64,000 nucleotides of DNA from JABMMZ01 sp040403495 (lineage in GTDB: Bacteria > Bacteroidota > Bacteroidia > NS11-12g > UBA955), in the NCBI GenBank assembly GCA_040403495.1, contig JBBAKM010000005.1, positions 78,655 through 142,654 of the forward strand, written 5' to 3'. The notes below the pieces were generated by a model. The model saw only the letters and a program-made list of their open reading frames with translations, searched no databases and was not told the DNA's origin. Each line of letters opens with the position of its first letter. The stretch's first letter is position 1. Position numbers and translations under genes: made by a program. Below are positions 60,660-64,000 of the stretch, piece after piece.

Positions 60660-60878
60660 ATGGCAAAACAAGACTCGATAAAACAAGATGGTACTATATC
60701 AGAGGCATTGTCAAATGCTATGTTTAGGGTAAAGTTAGAGAATGGGCATGAAATCATTGCAACTATATCTGGAAAAATGAGAATGAAATACATTCGTGTT
60801 TTACCTGGAGATAGAGTTCAAGTTGAGATGAGTCCCTATGATTTAACAAGAGGAAGAATTTCGTATAGATACAAATAA
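60660..60878 (+). CDS. infA: translation initiation factor IF-1
   Basis: A 72-residue OB-fold factor that blocks the A site during initiation. MAKQDSIKQDGTISEALSNA, MFRVKLENGHEIIATISGKMR and the conserved IRVLPGDRVQVEMSPYDLTRG are present. The length is exactly typical. It heads the second transcription unit of the supercluster. Confidence 0.97.
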   Translation: MAKQDSIKQDGTISEALSNAMFRVKLENGHEIIATISGKMRMKYIRVLPGDRVQVEMSPYDLTRGRISYRYK

Positions 60879-60886
60879 ATAATATT

Positions 60887-61003
60887 ATGAAAGTAAGAAC
60901 TTCAGTAAAAAAGCGCAGTGCAGACTGTAAATTAGTTAAAAGAAAAGGAAAACTTTTCGTTATAAACAAAAAGACCCCAAAGTTTAAACAAAGACAAGGA
61001 TAA
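60887..61003 (+). CDS. rpmJ: 50S ribosomal protein bL36, zinc-free form
   Basis: A 38-residue protein read directly from the bases between infA and rpsM: MKVRTSVKKRSADCKLVKRK, then GKLFVINKKTPKFKQRQG. Of the four zinc ligands in classical bL36 only Cys14 remains; the positions of the other cysteines and the histidine carry Ser, Asn and Phe. This zinc-free form is usual in Bacteroidota. It ends three bases before rpsM. Confidence 0.96.
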   Translation: MKVRTSVKKRSADCKLVKRKGKLFVINKKTPKFKQRQG

Positions 61004-61006
61004 AAA

Positions 61007-61384
61007 ATGGCAAGAATAGCTGGTATAGATTTACCTAAAAACAAAAGAGGTGTAATTGGTTTAACTTACATCTATGGAATTGGCTCTAGTAGAGCATCTA
61101 AAATTCTTATGGACGCTAATATCGATTTAGATAAAAAAGTGGCTGAGTGGAATGATGATGAATTAACGTCAATTCGTAATATTATTTCTTCATCTTTTAA
61201 AACAGAAGGTGAATTAAGATCTGAGGTTCAATTAAATATTAAACGTTTAATGGACATTGGTTGTTACAGAGGCACTCGTCACCGTAAAGGTTTACCTGTA
61301 AGAGGTCAAAGTACAAAAAACAACTCTAGAACAAGAAAAGGTAAACGTAAAACAGTTGCCAACAAGAAAAAAGTAACTAAATAG
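61007..61384 (+). CDS. rpsM: 30S ribosomal protein uS13
   Basis: A 125-residue head protein bridging to the 50S: MARIAGIDLPKNKRGVIGLT, YGIGSSRASKIL, and the C-terminal RGTRHRKGLPVRGQ followed by a basic tail contacting P-site tRNA. Normal length. Confidence 0.97.
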   Translation: MARIAGIDLPKNKRGVIGLTYIYGIGSSRASKILMDANIDLDKKVAEWNDDELTSIRNIISSSFKTEGELRSEVQLNIKRLMDIGCYRGTRHRKGLPVRGQSTKNNSRTRKGKRKTVANKKKVTK

Positions 61385-61389
61385 AATAA

Positions 61390-61770
61390 ATGAGTACAGC
61401 TAAAAATAAAAAGAAAGTTAAAGTTGACCCAATTGGTCAAGTGCACATTAAAGCATCTTTCAATAATATTATTGTTTCCGTTACCAACGTAAATGGAGAT
61501 GTAATTTCATGGTCATCTGCAGGTAAAATGGGTTTTAGAGGTTCAAAAAAGAACACACCCTATGCAGCTCAGTTAGCAAGTCAAGATTGCGCAAAAGTTG
61601 CCTTCGAAGCAGGTTTAAGAAAAGTAGATGTTTTCGTTAAAGGTCCAGGTTCTGGTAGAGATTCAGCTATTCGTAATTTAGCAACAGTTGGTCTTGAGGT
61701 TATGTCTATAAACGACTGTACTCCACTTCCACACAATGGCTGCAGACCACCAAAACGTAGAAGAATTTAA
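61390..61770 (+). CDS. rpsK: 30S ribosomal protein uS11
   Basis: A 126-residue platform protein: GQVHIKASFNNIIVSVTNVN, SAGKMGFRGSKKNTPYAAQLA, VKGPGSGRDSAIR and the invariant tail DCTPLPHNGCRPPKRRRI, which includes the Asn-Gly that is often isomerised to isoaspartate in uS11. Confidence 0.97.
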   Translation: MSTAKNKKKVKVDPIGQVHIKASFNNIIVSVTNVNGDVISWSSAGKMGFRGSKKNTPYAAQLASQDCAKVAFEAGLRKVDVFVKGPGSGRDSAIRNLATVGLEVMSINDCTPLPHNGCRPPKRRRI

Positions 61771-61797
61771 TAAAACAATTAAGATAAATAAGAAATA

Positions 61798-62403
61798 ATG
61801 GCAAGATATACAGGTCCTAAATCCAAAATAGCTAGAAAATTCAAAGAACCAATCTTTGGTCCTGATAAGGCTTTAGATAAAAAACCGTATGCACCTGGAA
61901 TGCACGGTAATTCTCGTAAAAGAAAGAAATTATCTGAGTATGCTATTCAGTTGAGTGAAAAACAAAAAGCTAAATACACTTATGGTGTTTTAGAACGTCA
62001 ATTCGCAAAAACTTTTAAATTGGCTGCAACTAAAAGAGGTATCACTGGTGAAAATTTATTAAAGTTTCTTGAAGCTAGATTAGATAACACAGTATACAGA
62101 TTAGGTATCGCTCCTACAAGAAGCGCTGCTCGTCAATTAGTATCTCACAAACATATTTTAGTAAATGGTGAAGTAGTTAATATTCCTTCTTACTCACTAC
62201 GTCCAGGTGACACAGTAGCAGTAAGAGAGAAATCTAAATCATTAGAAGCTGTAACTGATTCTTTAAACGGCGGAAAAAAACGTTTTAGCTGGTTAGAATG
62301 GAATGACAAAGACATGTCTGGTATTTTCTTAAATTTACCTGACAGAGCTGAAATTCCTGAAAATATAAAAGAACAATTAATCGTAGAGTTGTACTCTAAA
62401 TAA
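61798..62403 (+). CDS. rpsD: 30S ribosomal protein uS4
   Basis: A 201-residue 16S assembly protein with an N-terminal MARYTGPKSKIARKF, the S4 RNA-binding domain (LEARLDNTVYRLG, RSAARQLVSHKHILVNGEVVN) and a C-terminal FLNLPDRAEIPENI. The N-terminal zinc cysteines of some homologues are absent. In E. coli S4 autoregulates the alpha operon. Confidence 0.97.
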   Translation: MARYTGPKSKIARKFKEPIFGPDKALDKKPYAPGMHGNSRKRKKLSEYAIQLSEKQKAKYTYGVLERQFAKTFKLAATKRGITGENLLKFLEARLDNTVYRLGIAPTRSAARQLVSHKHILVNGEVVNIPSYSLRPGDTVAVREKSKSLEAVTDSLNGGKKRFSWLEWNDKDMSGIFLNLPDRAEIPENIKEQLIVELYSK

Positions 62404-62422
62404 TCAATAATAATAACAAAAC

Positions 62423-63415
62423 ATGCCAATATTAGCGTTTCAAAAACCTGAGAGAGTGATAATGCATAAAGACACAGACTTTTATGGTCTGTTTGAATTT
62501 AGCCCACTTGAAAGAGGTTACGGTGTTACAATAGGAAATTCCCTTAGAAGAATTTTATTGTCATCATTAGAAGGATATGCAATTACTTCTTTAAAAATAC
62601 AAGGTGTTGATCATGAGTTTTCAACTATCAAAGGTGTTGTAGAAGATGTAACCGAGATTATCCTTAATTTAAAACAAGTTAGATTTAAGAAAACTTCAGG
62701 ATCTGATGCTCAAGAAAAAGTATTCCTAAGCATCAAAGGTAAAGAACAATTTTTAGCAGGTGACATTGGAAGATATACAAACTCTTTCGAAATCTTAAAT
62801 CCTGATCTTGTTATATGTAATATGGAACCATTCGTTAATTTGGATATAGAAATTACTATAGACAAAGGAAGAGGTTATGTACCTGCTGATGAAAATAAAC
62901 CAAAAGACATGCCAATTGGTCTGATTGCTATTGACTCAATTTTTACACCTGTTAAAAACGTAAAGTTCTCAGTTGAAGACTTTAGGGTTGAACAAAAAAC
63001 GGATTATGAGAAATTGGTTATTGAATTGCATACTGATGGTTCAATTCACCCTGAAAGTGCATTAAAAGAAGCTGCAAACATTCTTATTCAACATTTTATT
63101 TTGTTTAGTGATGAGAATATTTTGTTGGATACTCAAGTTAAAAAACCAACTCAAGAAGTAGATGAGAATTTCTTACACATGAGAAAAGTTTTGAAAACTA
63201 ATCTTGCTGATTTAGATTTGTCAGTTAGAGCATACAATTGCTTGAAAGCTGCTGAAATTAGAACATTAGGAGAGTTAGTAAGTTATGATATTGATGATTT
63301 ATTGAAATTTAGAAATTTTGGAAAAAAATCATTGTCAGAACTTGAAGAGTTCGTTAGAGATAAAGGTTTAAATTTTGGAATGGATGTTTCAAAATATAAC
63401 TTATCTGAAGATTAA
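62423..63415 (+). CDS. rpoA: RNA polymerase alpha subunit
   Basis: A 330-residue subunit that nucleates RNA polymerase assembly. The N-terminal dimerisation domain has SPLERGYGVTIGNSLRRILL and HEFSTIKGVVEDVTEIILNLK. The C-terminal DNA- and activator-binding domain (about residues 255-320) has LDLSVRAYNCLKAAEIRTLG and FRNFGKKSLSELEEF. Full length and unremarkable. It lies 19 bases after rpsD and 24 before rplQ. Confidence 0.98.
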   Translation: MPILAFQKPERVIMHKDTDFYGLFEFSPLERGYGVTIGNSLRRILLSSLEGYAITSLKIQGVDHEFSTIKGVVEDVTEIILNLKQVRFKKTSGSDAQEKVFLSIKGKEQFLAGDIGRYTNSFEILNPDLVICNMEPFVNLDIEITIDKGRGYVPADENKPKDMPIGLIAIDSIFTPVKNVKFSVEDFRVEQKTDYEKLVIELHTDGSIHPESALKEAANILIQHFILFSDENILLDTQVKKPTQEVDENFLHMRKVLKTNLADLDLSVRAYNCLKAAEIRTLGELVSYDIDDLLKFRNFGKKSLSELEEFVRDKGLNFGMDVSKYNLSED

Positions 63416-63439
63416 TAATTTTAAATTGTATAGTATAAG

Positions 63440-63931
63440 ATGAGACACGGAAATAAAGTAAATAAATTAGGAAGAACCGCCTCCCACAGAAGAGCTTTAA
63501 TGGCTAATTTAACCATTTCGCTTATTAAAAATAAACGTATTACTACAACTTTAGCAAAAGCTAAAGCATTAAGAGTTTATGCTGAACCTTTGATTACAAA
63601 GTCTAAAAATGATACAACACACTCTCGTAGAACTGTGTTTGCTTATTTAAGAGATAAAGATTCTATCAAAGAACTTTTTGGAACAATTGCTGAAAAAGTT
63701 GCAACTAGACCAGGAGGTTATACTAGAATACTTAAATTAGGTAATCGTATGGGTGATAACGCTGAATTAGCCATGATTGAATTGGTTGATTTCAACGAAT
63801 ACACTGATGGTATTGGTAAGAAAAAATCTACAAAACCTAAAACAAGAAGAGGTAAAAAAGCTGCTACTGACACTGTTGTTGAAGATAAAACTGAAACCAC
63901 AGAAAATCAAGCAGATACTACTGAAGCTTAA
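63440..63931 (+). CDS. rplQ: 50S ribosomal protein bL17 with charged C-terminal extension
   Basis: A 163-residue protein: MRHGNKVNKLGRTASHRRAL, NKRITTTLAKAKALRVYAEPLI, TRPGGYTRILKLGNRMGDNAELAMIEL. After about residue 125 there is an extra tail, first Lys-rich (KKKSTKPKTRRGKKAA) and then acidic (DKTETTENQADTTEA), not found in the 127-residue E. coli protein and probably disordered. It is the last gene of the supercluster in this window. Confidence 0.97.
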   Translation: MRHGNKVNKLGRTASHRRALMANLTISLIKNKRITTTLAKAKALRVYAEPLITKSKNDTTHSRRTVFAYLRDKDSIKELFGTIAEKVATRPGGYTRILKLGNRMGDNAELAMIELVDFNEYTDGIGKKKSTKPKTRRGKKAATDTVVEDKTETTENQADTTEA

Positions 63932-63944
63932 TTAGAAGTTTAAA

Positions 63945-64000
63945 GTGTCTCGTCCTGAAAAAAGTTGACACGGATTAGATTTCAAATTTACACAAATTTA
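63945..64000. other. possible insertion-sequence terminal repeat at the right edge
   Basis: The stretch from about 63946 to 63972 reads TGTCTCGTCCTGAAAAAAGT followed by TGACACG. From memory it resembles the terminal repeats of IS3-type elements in Bacteroidota, and TG at the outer end fits. No transposase is visible because the window ends 28 bases later. It also contains a 5-bp GTGTC/GACAC inverted pair. Confidence 0.25.

Overview
The window is AT-rich DNA from a member of the Bacteroidota. The evidence is a complete porP-gldKLMN type IX secretion (T9SS) core locus, several proteins with T9SS C-terminal sorting domains, promoters of the Bacteroidota TTTG-N19-TAnnTTTG type, a str-S10-spc-alpha ribosomal supercluster without tuf, and few Shine-Dalgarno sequences. 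The order or family cannot be fixed from the window. No rRNA, tRNA, CRISPR array or complete mobile element was seen, and no gene-free stretch exceeds about 215 bases.

Positions 1-10508 (mixed housekeeping and envelope functions): two overlapping membrane glycosyltransferase genes (the first cut by the window edge); a minus-strand operon of a secreted M1 aminopeptidase, an MbnP-like lipoprotein and an MbnH-like dihaem protein; two 23S rRNA methyltransferase-like genes; and a lutA-like/Ldh-family pair.

Positions 10609-30533 (surface and T9SS cargo): an ECF sigma factor overlaps a gene whose product looks like an anti-sigma factor fused through an inner-membrane helix to an outer-membrane beta-barrel. 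This is followed without a gap by a type A T9SS cargo and a 1549-residue type B adhesin-like protein. A perfect 22-bp hairpin carrying a -7 promoter box separates this from a paralogous 1190-residue protein. Citrate synthase follows, then a minus-strand operon with a PKD-repeat protein of about 1320 residues, an unrecognised exported protein and a TPR protein, and then mpl.

Positions 30606-46965: an FtsX-type permease, a conserved small membrane protein with a B12-domain-less acyl-CoA mutase subunit, dnaA, the porP-gldK-gldL-gldM-gldN operon, typA, a small repeat-containing lipoprotein, a protein made only of a sorting-domain-like fold, an S4 protein, a GNAT enzyme and a membrane sulfatase/LTA synthase-like protein.

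Positions 47037-63931: the ribosomal supercluster, rpsL-rpsG-fusA-rpsJ-rplCDWB-rpsS-rplV-rpsC-rplP-rpmC-rpsQ-rplNXE-rpsNH-rplFR-rpsE-rpmD-rplO-secY, then infA-rpmJ-rpsMKD-rpoA-rplQ behind a second promoter. The last 55 bases resemble the terminal repeat of an insertion sequence.

The most interesting theme is the sigma/dual-membrane anti-sigma pair tied by overlapping genes to large T9SS-exported surface proteins, in the same neighbourhood as the T9SS motor genes themselves.
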